Shown here piece after piece: positions 55,601 through 62,939 of a stretch of 64,000 nucleotides of DNA. The notes under the pieces are model-generated. The model did not search any database. It saw only the letters and a program-made list of their open reading frames with translations, and was not told where the DNA came from. Position numbers and translations under genes: made by a program. Position 1 is the first letter of the stretch. The number at the start of each line of letters is the position of its first letter. The DNA is from Marifrigoribacter sp047730175 (GTDB lineage Bacteria; Bacteroidota; Bacteroidia; Flavobacteriales; Flavobacteriaceae), in assembly GCF_047730175.1 (NCBI RefSeq), contig NZ_CP159833.1:2356001-2420000 (forward strand), in the 5' to 3' direction.

Positions 55601-55866
55601 TATCAACAGAAAATTTTGAGTTGGACAAGAATATTGTATTGTATCCTAATCCTACAAATGGTCAATTTGCATTAATAAATAATAGTTCAGAACAATTAGT
55701 TTCAGCAACCATCATTGATGTAAATGGTAGAATAATTCAAGTTAAAAAATTATCAGATGCTACCTCAGAAACTATGATTTCATTAGAAGGTTATACTTCA
55801 GGAATATATTTCGTTAAAATTGAAGGAGTATCAAATACTTTAGTAAAACGAATTATTAAAGAATAA
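52633..55866 (+). CDS. Second M36 family (fungalysin-like) metallopeptidase with T9SS type A sorting domain
   Basis: This 1077-aa paralogue of the preceding protein has a signal peptide (ending IKAQ), a fungalysin propeptide, and a catalytic domain with IVHEYGHGISNR (about 430) and GEGWSDYYG (about 458). After a shared Ig-like segment (GGVYSGLGVTDNGDG) comes a different ~200-aa region with SISSNGFITFSNGNESG-like strands and a reduced HYR-like segment. The type A sorting domain (LYPNPTNG... to KRIIKE) is nearly the same as in its neighbour. It lacks the LTD-like segment and two HYR domains. Tandem duplication followed by swapping of accessory domains fits best. Confidence 0.92.
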   Translation: MKRITTLLFLGFLCVFTTQIKAQNYAQNLTDHFTTLLEKDNLITDDVQWLITDENVSRTSDIQHVYFTQSKNDIEVYGTQSGIHILNGETISSNNKFIFKSTDKILGSSSPSINATQAVAAAANQLGYAITDAITVLEVEQGNSQKTILSNGGISLSNIPAKLVYYFTESNQLVLAWDISIQEISQQDWWSIRIDAVTGEILNKNNWMVSCSFEHDHSSHENLNYNINLFDIPNYIETSEEIGGCISCYEVLAMPIESPYYGGRSIESGIEDATASPFGWHDTDGIAGAEFTVTRGNNVNSYDDGDNQGYQPDGGADLDFTAYPFSEIYSDVTPYEDAAITNLFYWNNIIHDVMYTYGFDEAGGNFQENNYGNGGAGSDSVNAEAQDGSGSCNANFGTPSDGGNPTMQMYVCGDKDGDFDNLVIVHEYGHGISNRLTGGPNNTGCLGNSEQMGEGWSDYYGVMMTIEPGDTGTDSRGVGTYLFGEGPDADGIRPFPYSTDMGVNPQTYDYIKTAAVPHGVGSVWATMLWEVSWALIDEHGFDTDIYNFTGDTILDAGNVVAMAIVTEGMKLQPCGPGFVDGRDAILAADQAIYGGANECIIWDAFARRGLGFSADQGSSGSVSDGTESFDSPVPAINTEEEVCVGQGVQVFGGGTPIGGVYSGLGVTDNGDGLTYDFDPAIAGIGSHIIEYDVVSTCAIGVASDDIEVISDTPEIICQDVALELDENGEAILTLQDVVENVLPGDMTVDQTGTFAPIAISGTTVSLNDDDVSNALNIGFTFNFYEVDYTNFYISSNGFITFSNGNESGCCTGGLLPSVGGPSNFIAFAWQDLNPSAGGTISYETVGTSPDRKLIMEFDDVPYYNSSEGVTSQIHLFEGTNKIEIHSTEITNRGPMTQGLENATGTLGLATPGRNSQTWSATNDYVAFYYLPGNTTDNCGSPTTVTLSQELFTCNDIGATTVTITIDDGNGNTNTCTAEVTVTDPLLACLLSTENFELDKNIVLYPNPTNGQFALINNSSEQLVSATIIDVNGRIIQVKKLSDATSETMISLEGYTSGIYFVKIEGVSNTLVKRIIKE

Positions 55867-55884
55867 GAAGTCAATTATTTATTA

Positions 55885-55917
55885 AACTCCACTCTTATTT
55901 AAGGGTGGAGTTTTTTT
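55885..55917 (+). terminator. Rho-independent terminator after the second M36 gene
   Basis: AACTCCAC (plus TCTT) pairs with (AAGG plus) GTGGAGTT around an ATTT loop, then a run of seven or more T residues. It lies 18 bp after the stop codon. Confidence 0.9.
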
Positions 55918-56018
55918 GGCAGGATATTTGATATTTATATAGTAATCAGTAGTTCTAAATGAAACATAAAGTAAACTATTTGTGAGTCACTAAAAAGAAA
56001 CATTTTAAAGTTGCTATT

Positions 56019-56052
56019 AAAAAAGCCCATCCTATTTAGGATGGGCTTTTTT
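56019..56052. terminator. Bidirectional terminator between the M36 and SOD genes
   Basis: Six A, then GCCCATCCTA, a TT loop, TAGGATGGGC and six T form a perfect 10-bp stem with A/T arms. It lies 17 bp downstream of the minus-strand SOD gene and can stop transcription from either side. Confidence 0.92.
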
Positions 56053-56069
56053 AATTTATTTAAAGGGCC

Positions 56070-56639
56070 TTATTCAATAATGCCTCCACAACTAATTCTA
56101 GCACCAGCTGCACCAGACGGTTGTGATACAAAATCATCTGTACCTTGATGAACGATAATAGCTTTTCCTAAAATATCTTTCTTTTCATCAACACAACCAA
56201 TACACCATAAATCGGTTGTTAAATTAATAACTCCTGTTCCTTTATCACTAACTTGAAAATTTCCAATATCTCCTTTATGGAATCCTGTTGTATCTCCCCA
56301 TTTACCATGATTTTCAAAGGTTGGGTTCCAATGTCCACCAGCCGATTTACCATCTGGAGAAGAACAATCTGCTTTTTCATGAATATGAACTGCATGAGTA
56401 CCAGGACTTAAATCCCAGAATTTTCCATGCATTGTTACCACTCCATTTTCTTCGGTAAATTTAAATTTTCCTTTGGCTTCCGTATCGCTTTTAGATTCTA
56501 ATGTAAATTCAACTACTTTTCTCTCTTCTTCTTGAGCTTCTTCAATTTTAGTTTCTTCAACTTTATTATCTTTGTTTTCTTTACAAGAGCTAAAGATAAC
56601 AGAGCAGGTAAGTATTAATAATATTCCAATTTTTTTCAT
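56070..56639 (-). CDS. sodC: Cu/Zn superoxide dismutase lipoprotein
   Basis: This 189-aa SodC has a lipoprotein signal (LLILTCSVIFSSCKE, lipid-attachment Cys at about 19) and an acidic/basic linker before the enzyme domain. Metal-binding motifs are visible: HAVHIHEKADC (two Cu ligands, about 85), GGHWNPTFENHGKWGD (bridging His and Zn ligands, about 104-114), and AIIVHQGTDDF (last Cu His, about 163). The final ARISCGGI contains the conserved Arg and the Cys of the disulfide. It dismutates superoxide in the periplasm or at the outer membrane. Transcription ends at a strong hairpin. Confidence 0.93.
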   Translation of the reverse strand: MKKIGILLILTCSVIFSSCKENKDNKVEETKIEEAQEEERKVVEFTLESKSDTEAKGKFKFTEENGVVTMHGKFWDLSPGTHAVHIHEKADCSSPDGKSAGGHWNPTFENHGKWGDTTGFHKGDIGNFQVSDKGTGVINLTTDLWCIGCVDEKKDILGKAIIVHQGTDDFVSQPSGAAGARISCGGIIE

Positions 56640-56717
56640 TTTATAAATATTTTAATTGTTTTTAGTTCTTTAAAGGTAAGAGGATTCTTCGAATTTTTTC
56701 GATATTATTTTTTGAAA

Positions 56718-56750
56718 TAAAAAAAAAGCAGGGTTTTTACAACCTGCTTT
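56718..56750 (-). terminator. Rho-independent terminator of the BNR-S9 operon
   Basis: On the minus strand AAAGCAGG pairs with CCTGCTTT around a ttgtaaaaac loop, followed by a run of T residues. It lies just downstream of the S9 peptidase stop at 56777. Confidence 0.88.
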
Positions 56751-56776
56751 AAGAATACATTTAATATTTTTTAATT

Positions 56777-58720
56777 TTATTCTATTGGCGTAGATTCTGT
56801 ATTGTTTGAATCTAAAGCTTCTAATCCTTCTCCTTTTAGATATTTATCTAAAAACTTTAAAATACTACGGTAAGCTACTATTTGGTTTTCCTTTTTAACA
56901 AAACCATGTCCTTCATCTTCAAAAAGTACATACTCTACTGGGACACCATTTTTTTTAACTCCTTCAACTATTTCATCAGATTCAATTTTTAAAACCCTAG
57001 GATCCTGTGCTCCTTGTAATACAATAAGTGGTTTTGTTACTTTATCCGTATGAAATAATGGTGATATTTTTTTTAAACGAACCGAATCAATTGTATTAGG
57101 ATCCCCCATTTCTGTGTACAATGCTTCTTTAAATGATTCCCACCATGGTGGAATACTTTTTAACGTACGCATCCAATTGGTAACACCAAATAAGTTAACA
57201 CCAACTTCAAACTCATCAGGAGCATAAGTTAATGCTGCCATTGTCATATACCCACCATAAGAACCTCCTAGAATTCCTATTTTTGAAGGATCGATGACAT
57301 CTTGAGTTGCTAACCAATCTTTTCCAGCAATACAATCTTTTAAATCTTTGTCTCCGTGATTTTGATCATCCATTTTAAAGAATGTTTTACCATAGCCACT
57401 ACTACCGCGATTATTTACTGCTAAAATTGCATAGCCATGATTTACAAGATATTGTATAGTGGAATTAAAACGTTGCCCTGATTGCCCTCCTGGACCTCCA
57501 TGGACCCATACTAAAGCTGGAACCTTATTGGTTGCTGAAGCTTGGTGTGGTTTGTAATAAATAGCAGGAATTTCTAATCCATCAAATGATTTAAATCTAA
57601 CTACTTCTGCAGTAACCATATGTGCTTCATCAATTTCTTTATTTAAGACATTCGTTAATTGATACTGTTGTTTTGAAGCTATGTTATATGAATAGGTATT
57701 GGTTGGCATATTCGATCCTGCAGTGGTAAGTAATGCCATTGTTTCATCTCGAGAAAATCGTGCTCCAGTTATGTTTTGATTATTAATATCTGGAAATGAA
57801 ATTACTTCATCAGTTTTAGTATCTCTTACTTCCATCACAGACTTTGCGTCTTCATTGGTAAATAGAACTTTATAAGCTCCATTTCTTGTAAAATAAAAGC
57901 TATTAATATCCCATTTTTTTTCTACCACTTTTTTCTTAGTACCATCTTCAAGAGTATATTTCATTAAGTACGTGAACTCTGCATTATCATCTGTTGTATA
58001 ATAAAATGAGGTTCCATCTGGAGCGAAATCTTGTGGCGAATTGCTGCTTAAGTTATCATTTACTTTTATTGATTCATTGGTTTCGGTATTTAGTAGGTAT
58101 AAATCACTGTCGTTTGTATTAATCGTTTTAGAAAGCAACACATGTTTTCTGTCTTCTGACATTCCGCCAAAATTCATTCCATCATTATTTTGATATATCA
58201 TTTTAGATTCGAAAGTCGATATATTCATTTCATAATGATCCATGTATTTAGCGTCTCTTTCATTACTTGCATAAAAAAAGCTTTTACCGTCTTTTGACCA
58301 TCCTCTAAAGGTTGCACGAACATTTTCAATAGGAGTAAGGCTTTTTACACCAGAACTGTCCTTCATAAAAATTTTATAAATTTCATCTCCATTCCCATCC
58401 ATTCTGAATAAAATACGGTCATCTTCTGGAAAATATGAAATACCAAAAACAGAGGCACTATCCGATTTAGAAATAGGTGTTAATTCACCACCAATATCAT
58501 ATACAGAATACATATTGTAGATTCCTGATCGATTACTGGTGATTAATACTTTCGTTTTATCTGATGAAAACCCATTCGCAAATGCATTTTCATTATCCAT
58601 AAATTGCTCAATCGAATATTCGTCGGGACTTATAACTTTCGCTAGTTTCTTTTTTCCTTCAGGATCTTTACAGGAAACCAATAAGGTGATTCCTAAACAG
58701 ATCAATAATAATTTTTTCAT
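56777..58720 (-). CDS. S9 family peptidase lipoprotein
   Basis: This 647-aa protein has a lipobox (LICLGITLLVSCKD, Cys at about 17), an N-terminal seven-bladed propeller, and an alpha/beta-hydrolase catalytic domain. The triad is visible: Ser in GGSYGGYMT (about 488), Asp in GAQDPRV (about 572), and His in EGHGFVKK (about 604). This is the acylaminoacyl-peptidase/DPP IV-like class. As a lipoprotein it probably faces the periplasm and trims peptides taken up from extracellular proteolysis. It lies 11 bp after the VPS10/BNR gene, so the pair is an operon ending at the terminator at 56718-56750. Confidence 0.92.
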   Translation of the reverse strand: MKKLLLICLGITLLVSCKDPEGKKKLAKVISPDEYSIEQFMDNENAFANGFSSDKTKVLITSNRSGIYNMYSVYDIGGELTPISKSDSASVFGISYFPEDDRILFRMDGNGDEIYKIFMKDSSGVKSLTPIENVRATFRGWSKDGKSFFYASNERDAKYMDHYEMNISTFESKMIYQNNDGMNFGGMSEDRKHVLLSKTINTNDSDLYLLNTETNESIKVNDNLSSNSPQDFAPDGTSFYYTTDDNAEFTYLMKYTLEDGTKKKVVEKKWDINSFYFTRNGAYKVLFTNEDAKSVMEVRDTKTDEVISFPDINNQNITGARFSRDETMALLTTAGSNMPTNTYSYNIASKQQYQLTNVLNKEIDEAHMVTAEVVRFKSFDGLEIPAIYYKPHQASATNKVPALVWVHGGPGGQSGQRFNSTIQYLVNHGYAILAVNNRGSSGYGKTFFKMDDQNHGDKDLKDCIAGKDWLATQDVIDPSKIGILGGSYGGYMTMAALTYAPDEFEVGVNLFGVTNWMRTLKSIPPWWESFKEALYTEMGDPNTIDSVRLKKISPLFHTDKVTKPLIVLQGAQDPRVLKIESDEIVEGVKKNGVPVEYVLFEDEGHGFVKKENQIVAYRSILKFLDKYLKGEGLEALDSNNTESTPIE

Positions 58721-58731
58721 ATCGTTAATTT

Positions 58732-61700
58732 TTAATTAGTAGTTAAGGTTTTTATTTCTTTAAATGGAGAAATAGAGACTGCATCCAACTTAGACTTATA
58801 TTCTGCCCAATCGGTTACAAAAAAGGCATTTGTTTCTTGCAAGCTTTTATTTAATTCATCTTTCGCTTGTTGAATAAGGATAGATTCAGTTTCGGTCATT
58901 CCGCTAGGACGACTGCCACTATACCATCTTGCAGTGCCAATTCTTTGCATTACTGTAACCTCAGGATTTCTTGTAATTCCTTGACGTTTATCTTCTTTGC
59001 CAATATATAAAGCAATTAATGAATCAATTTTTTTAACAATGTCTTTACTCGCTTTTATTTCAGATTTATATTTTTTATCATTTTCTTTTTTTAGTTTTTT
59101 ACTAAAATCGCTAGCAGTATTTTTACTTTCAACTAATTGTTTTACTGCTTCTGAAGCTACTTTAATAAACCCTTCTGTTTCTTTAGATGCATCGTACCTT
59201 TCTGTTATTGATTTTTCAGAAACCTTAAGTCTTGGATCTGAAACAACATCAATGTATGTAGTTGAGGTATTTTCTAAATAATTGAGTTCAATTCTATATT
59301 TACCTGGTTTTACCGTAGCTCCACTTGGCTCATTTTTTTGTTTTTTTATTTTTCTTGAAGGTCTTGAAACCCCAGCTTCATTCATATACCATTGCCATGT
59401 ATAAATTCCTGTACTATCTGGAACCTTTTTCTTTAAGCTTCTAATTAACCTTGAACCATCATAAATTTTTGCATAAATAGAATCTTTACTAGGCCTTTTT
59501 TCTTCGGGAATTTCTTCTTCTTCTTCTTCTTCTGAATCATCAGAATCATCTTTTACTTCTTCAGTTTTCTTAAAGTAATATTTAATCAAGGCACCATAGT
59601 CCCGATTTTCACCATTGTAAATTGCATCTGCTCCAAATCGACTTCCTGTAGGTTGTTGATATGATGCTTGATATGCAATAGGAGGGGTGAAAATATTTAG
59701 TTGCGAACTTAGAATAGATTTGTCTTTAGCGATAGCTCTTAAGGGTCGTATATCGTCAAGTACCCAAGCAGCTCTACCAAAAGTTCCAATTACTAAATCA
59801 TTTTCTCTTTCCTGAATCACTAAATCTTTTACAGGAACTGTCGGAAAACCATGCGTCCATTTCTTCCAATTTTCTCCTGCATCTATCGAAACATATAAGC
59901 CATCATCAGTACCTAAAAAAAGTAAGTTTTTTTCAATTGGGTCTTCAACAATACTTAAAGCAAAACTTTCACAATCATTCGCATCTGCAATTCGTTGCCA
60001 AGTTTTTCCATAATCGGTAGTTCTATATACATAAGTAATGTAATTGAAACGTCTATAATCATTAGCGACCAAAAGTGCTTCTCCTTTTACTTTATTAGAA
60101 GCTTTTATCTGAACAATCCAACTGCCTTCAGGTAAGCCTTTAATGTTTTTAGAAACATTGGTCCAATTAGCACCTCCATTTAGGCTGTAATGCACACGGC
60201 CGTCGTCTGTTCCTACCCATAACATATTTTGTTCTAGAGGAGAAGGTTCAATTACTAAAATGGTTGTGTGGTTTTCAGCTCCTGTAGCATCCATAGTCAA
60301 TCCACCACTTTCATCTTGCTTCTGTTTTTCAGGATCATTGCTTGTTAAATCTGAAGAAATTAATTTCCATGTTAAACCTTTATCAGTGCTTTTATGTACA
60401 AATTGACTTCCGAAGTAAAGCGTACTATTATTAAATGGATCAATATTAATAGCAGCATTCCAGTTAAAACGCAGTTTAACCTCTGGATCTGGATGCGTTG
60501 GTCGAACGGTATAATTATTACCAGTCTTCCAATCGTATCTGCTTACATAGCCTTGCTGGCTCATACTCCATCCATATTGACTGTCATCGCGATCGGGGAT
60601 TACATCGAATCCATCACCAAATGTTATTTCTTGCCAGTAGTCATTTCTAATCCCTTGCGATTTCCATACATAAGCAGGACCTCTCCAAGAACCATTATCT
60701 TGCATTCCTCCATACACATTGTATGGAATTTCATTATCAACATTGATATGATAAAATTGAGCGACAGGTAGGTTTCCAACAAAACGCCAAGTCTTTCCAC
60801 CGTCATGTGTAATATTCATACCACCGTCGTTTCCATCGATCATAAAACTACCATCTGTTGGATGAATCCACCAAGCATGATGATCTGGATGTACGCCATT
60901 ATCAACACCATAAGCAGGCATTAACTGTTTAAAGTTTTTTCCACCGTCTTCTGAAACATTTACATAAGTAAAAACAGAATACACTCTATTTTCATTTTCT
61001 GGATCTACAAAAATATCGCTATAATAAAAGGGCCTGTTTCCAATATCACTTTTATCATTTATATTTTTGAAAGTAAAACCACCATCTTCACTTTTATACA
61101 AAGCATTTTTTTTTGCTTCTACTAATGCATAAATAATATTTGGTTTATTAGGAGCTATAGAAAGACCAATTCTGCCTAATTCCCCTTTGGGTAAACCATC
61201 TTTATCTGTTCTCTTTACCCATGTATCTCCTCCATCATGTGTTACATAAATACCAGAACCTTCACCACCAGAATTAAAAAACCAAGGATCGCGTTTGTGT
61301 TCCCACATGGCAACTATTAATTTATTTGGGTTGGTTGGATCAATGACCATATCTGCAACTCCAGATTTAATATTGGTAAATAGAATCTGATTCCATGTTT
61401 TACCTCCATCGGTAGTTTTATAAACACCTCTTTCTTTATGTTCGCCCCAAGGTGAACCAATAGCTCCAATGTAAACAGTATCAGGGTTTGTTGGATCTAT
61501 AATTATTTTATGAATATGGCGCGTATTTTCTAAACCCATAGCGAGCCAATTTTTCCCTCCATCTAAAGATTTGTATACCCCAAAACCTCCATTTAAACTA
61601 TTTCTTGGATTCCCTTCACCTGTTCCAACCCAAATAACCGACGGATTAGATTGCTGAATAGCAACCGCACCTATGGAAGCTGTTTTTTCATTTTCAAAAA

Positions 61701-61932
61701 TTGGAATCCAAGTAACACCGCCGCTTTTAGACTTCCACAATCCACCAGAAGCTGTTCCTACATACATAATATCTGTATTATCTGTAACAACATCAATTGC
61801 GGTTACTCTTCCAGACATACCTCCAGGTCCAATATTACGAGGTTTCACATCTTTAAGGATGTCCATTGAGAATTCTTGAGAAAATAGGGTAGAGGTAATG
61901 CAAAGAAGCATTAAGAATAAGTGCTTTTTCAT
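58732..61932 (-). CDS. VPS10/sortilin-type BNR-repeat protein (1066 aa)
   Basis: This 1066-aa protein has a signal peptide (ending TLFSQ) and two VPS10-like beta-propeller halves made of BNR/Asp-box repeats (GGLWKSKSGGVTWIP, GVYKSLDGGKNWLAM, GVYKTTDGGKTWNQI, YVTHDGGDTWVKRT, VYRTTDYGKTWQRI). An acidic run (DDSDDSEEEEEEEIPEEKRP, about 785-805) leads to a C-terminal helical region with Lys-rich segments (about 930-1010). Such proteins are usually annotated as glycosyl hydrolase or sortilin-like; no catalytic pattern is apparent. No T9SS signal is seen, unlike the related 851-aa protein. It is co-transcribed with the S9 peptidase downstream. Confidence 0.87.
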   Translation of the reverse strand: MKKHLFLMLLCITSTLFSQEFSMDILKDVKPRNIGPGGMSGRVTAIDVVTDNTDIMYVGTASGGLWKSKSGGVTWIPIFENEKTASIGAVAIQQSNPSVIWVGTGEGNPRNSLNGGFGVYKSLDGGKNWLAMGLENTRHIHKIIIDPTNPDTVYIGAIGSPWGEHKERGVYKTTDGGKTWNQILFTNIKSGVADMVIDPTNPNKLIVAMWEHKRDPWFFNSGGEGSGIYVTHDGGDTWVKRTDKDGLPKGELGRIGLSIAPNKPNIIYALVEAKKNALYKSEDGGFTFKNINDKSDIGNRPFYYSDIFVDPENENRVYSVFTYVNVSEDGGKNFKQLMPAYGVDNGVHPDHHAWWIHPTDGSFMIDGNDGGMNITHDGGKTWRFVGNLPVAQFYHINVDNEIPYNVYGGMQDNGSWRGPAYVWKSQGIRNDYWQEITFGDGFDVIPDRDDSQYGWSMSQQGYVSRYDWKTGNNYTVRPTHPDPEVKLRFNWNAAINIDPFNNSTLYFGSQFVHKSTDKGLTWKLISSDLTSNDPEKQKQDESGGLTMDATGAENHTTILVIEPSPLEQNMLWVGTDDGRVHYSLNGGANWTNVSKNIKGLPEGSWIVQIKASNKVKGEALLVANDYRRFNYITYVYRTTDYGKTWQRIADANDCESFALSIVEDPIEKNLLFLGTDDGLYVSIDAGENWKKWTHGFPTVPVKDLVIQERENDLVIGTFGRAAWVLDDIRPLRAIAKDKSILSSQLNIFTPPIAYQASYQQPTGSRFGADAIYNGENRDYGALIKYYFKKTEEVKDDSDDSEEEEEEEIPEEKRPSKDSIYAKIYDGSRLIRSLKKKVPDSTGIYTWQWYMNEAGVSRPSRKIKKQKNEPSGATVKPGKYRIELNYLENTSTTYIDVVSDPRLKVSEKSITERYDASKETEGFIKVASEAVKQLVESKNTASDFSKKLKKENDKKYKSEIKASKDIVKKIDSLIALYIGKEDKRQGITRNPEVTVMQRIGTARWYSGSRPSGMTETESILIQQAKDELNKSLQETNAFFVTDWAEYKSKLDAVSISPFKEIKTLTTN

Positions 61933-62007
61933 TTTTTTGGTTTAGTTCGTTTGGTTTTTAATATTTTAAAGGTACTAATTTGAACATAACGAATTCTTAA
62001 ATAGAAG

Positions 62008-62766
62008 TTAATTTGTTAAAGCTTTCACAAGTAAAACAATACCGCTAATCACCATGATATAAATCACTAATTTTCTGAATGTTTTATTGGTCATTTTTTT
62101 AAGAAGCTTTTTGCCCATTAAATTTCCAATGGTTGCACCAAGTCCTAGAATAATACCATAGATCCAGAGTTCTTTCGATAACAATCCAAAGTAACTATAA
62201 CTACTTACTTGTGCGAGTCCTAAGAAAAATGAATTAGCGGCTTTAGTGCCAATTAATTCTTCTTTAGTAATTCCAGCATTGAGGTAAAATGGGTTTAGTA
62301 CGGGGCCCATTCCTCCAGTAAATGTTCCAATGATTGAAATTATAAATCCTAAAGGAATAAAATACCATAAGTGAACATTAAAAGATCGTTCTTTCTTTCC
62401 GAAGCGATATTGAAAAAAAGTACTAATTAAAAATAGGCCAATAATAATTTGAAGCCATACAATTTTCACCTCAGTAAAGAGGTAAGCAGCTACTATAGCA
62501 CCTAGTATAGCGGAAGGCACATAATACCAAAATACCTTCCACACAATATTTTTCCAGAAAATAATGATCCTAGATGGACGGCTTATAAATGCTCCTAAAT
62601 TTAGGACTGGCGCTGTTTGGGAAATGCCAATAAATATGTTTAAAAAAGGAATTAGCATTAAAGCACCACCACCACCACTAATCGTAGATAATGTAAAGGC
62701 AAGTGCTCCCGCAATAAAAAGCAAAAAAGCAAGAAAAATATCTATAGTATGTAGCACTTCTAACAT
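62008..62766 (-). CDS. Sulfite exporter TauE/SafE family protein
   Basis: This 252-aa protein has about eight hydrophobic helices and the TauE/SafE (DUF81) features: STISGGGGALMLIPFL in the first half and GTFTGGMGPVLNPFY in the second, the repeated Gly-rich re-entrant segments. The family exports sulfite, sulfoacetate or related anions; the substrate here is unknown. The C-terminus FRKLVIYIMVISGIVLL is a last membrane helix. The upstream region contains a LysM fragment and then a SulP gene, which fits anion transport as a local theme, but no operon is evident. Confidence 0.87.
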   Translation of the reverse strand: MLEVLHTIDIFLAFLLFIAGALAFTLSTISGGGGALMLIPFLNIFIGISQTAPVLNLGAFISRPSRIIIFWKNIVWKVFWYYVPSAILGAIVAAYLFTEVKIVWLQIIIGLFLISTFFQYRFGKKERSFNVHLWYFIPLGFIISIIGTFTGGMGPVLNPFYLNAGITKEELIGTKAANSFFLGLAQVSSYSYFGLLSKELWIYGIILGLGATIGNLMGKKLLKKMTNKTFRKLVIYIMVISGIVLLVKALTN

Positions 62767-62829
62767 GCTGTAATATAAAAAAAACTACTCAAATAATTTG
62801 AACAGTTTTTTTAGTTTTAATAAATTATA

Positions 62830-62925
62830 CTATAAATTTGGTATAATTAATTCTTGCCCAGGATGAATCGTATCTGGATTTTTTAGGAGGTCTGTGTTAG
62901 CTTTAAAAATAGCATGGTATTTCAT
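62830..62925 (-). pseudogene. LysM domain fragment
   Basis: This 31-aa minus-strand frame encodes KYHAIFKANTDLLKNPDTIH followed by PGQELIIPNL, the C-terminal half of a LysM peptidoglycan-binding domain. The N-terminal half (the YTVKxGDSL segment) is absent; upstream lies the SulP stop codon. It is probably the tail end of a lost LysM protein rather than a functional gene. Confidence 0.75.
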
Positions 62926-62939
62926 CCTTAAAATAGAAT

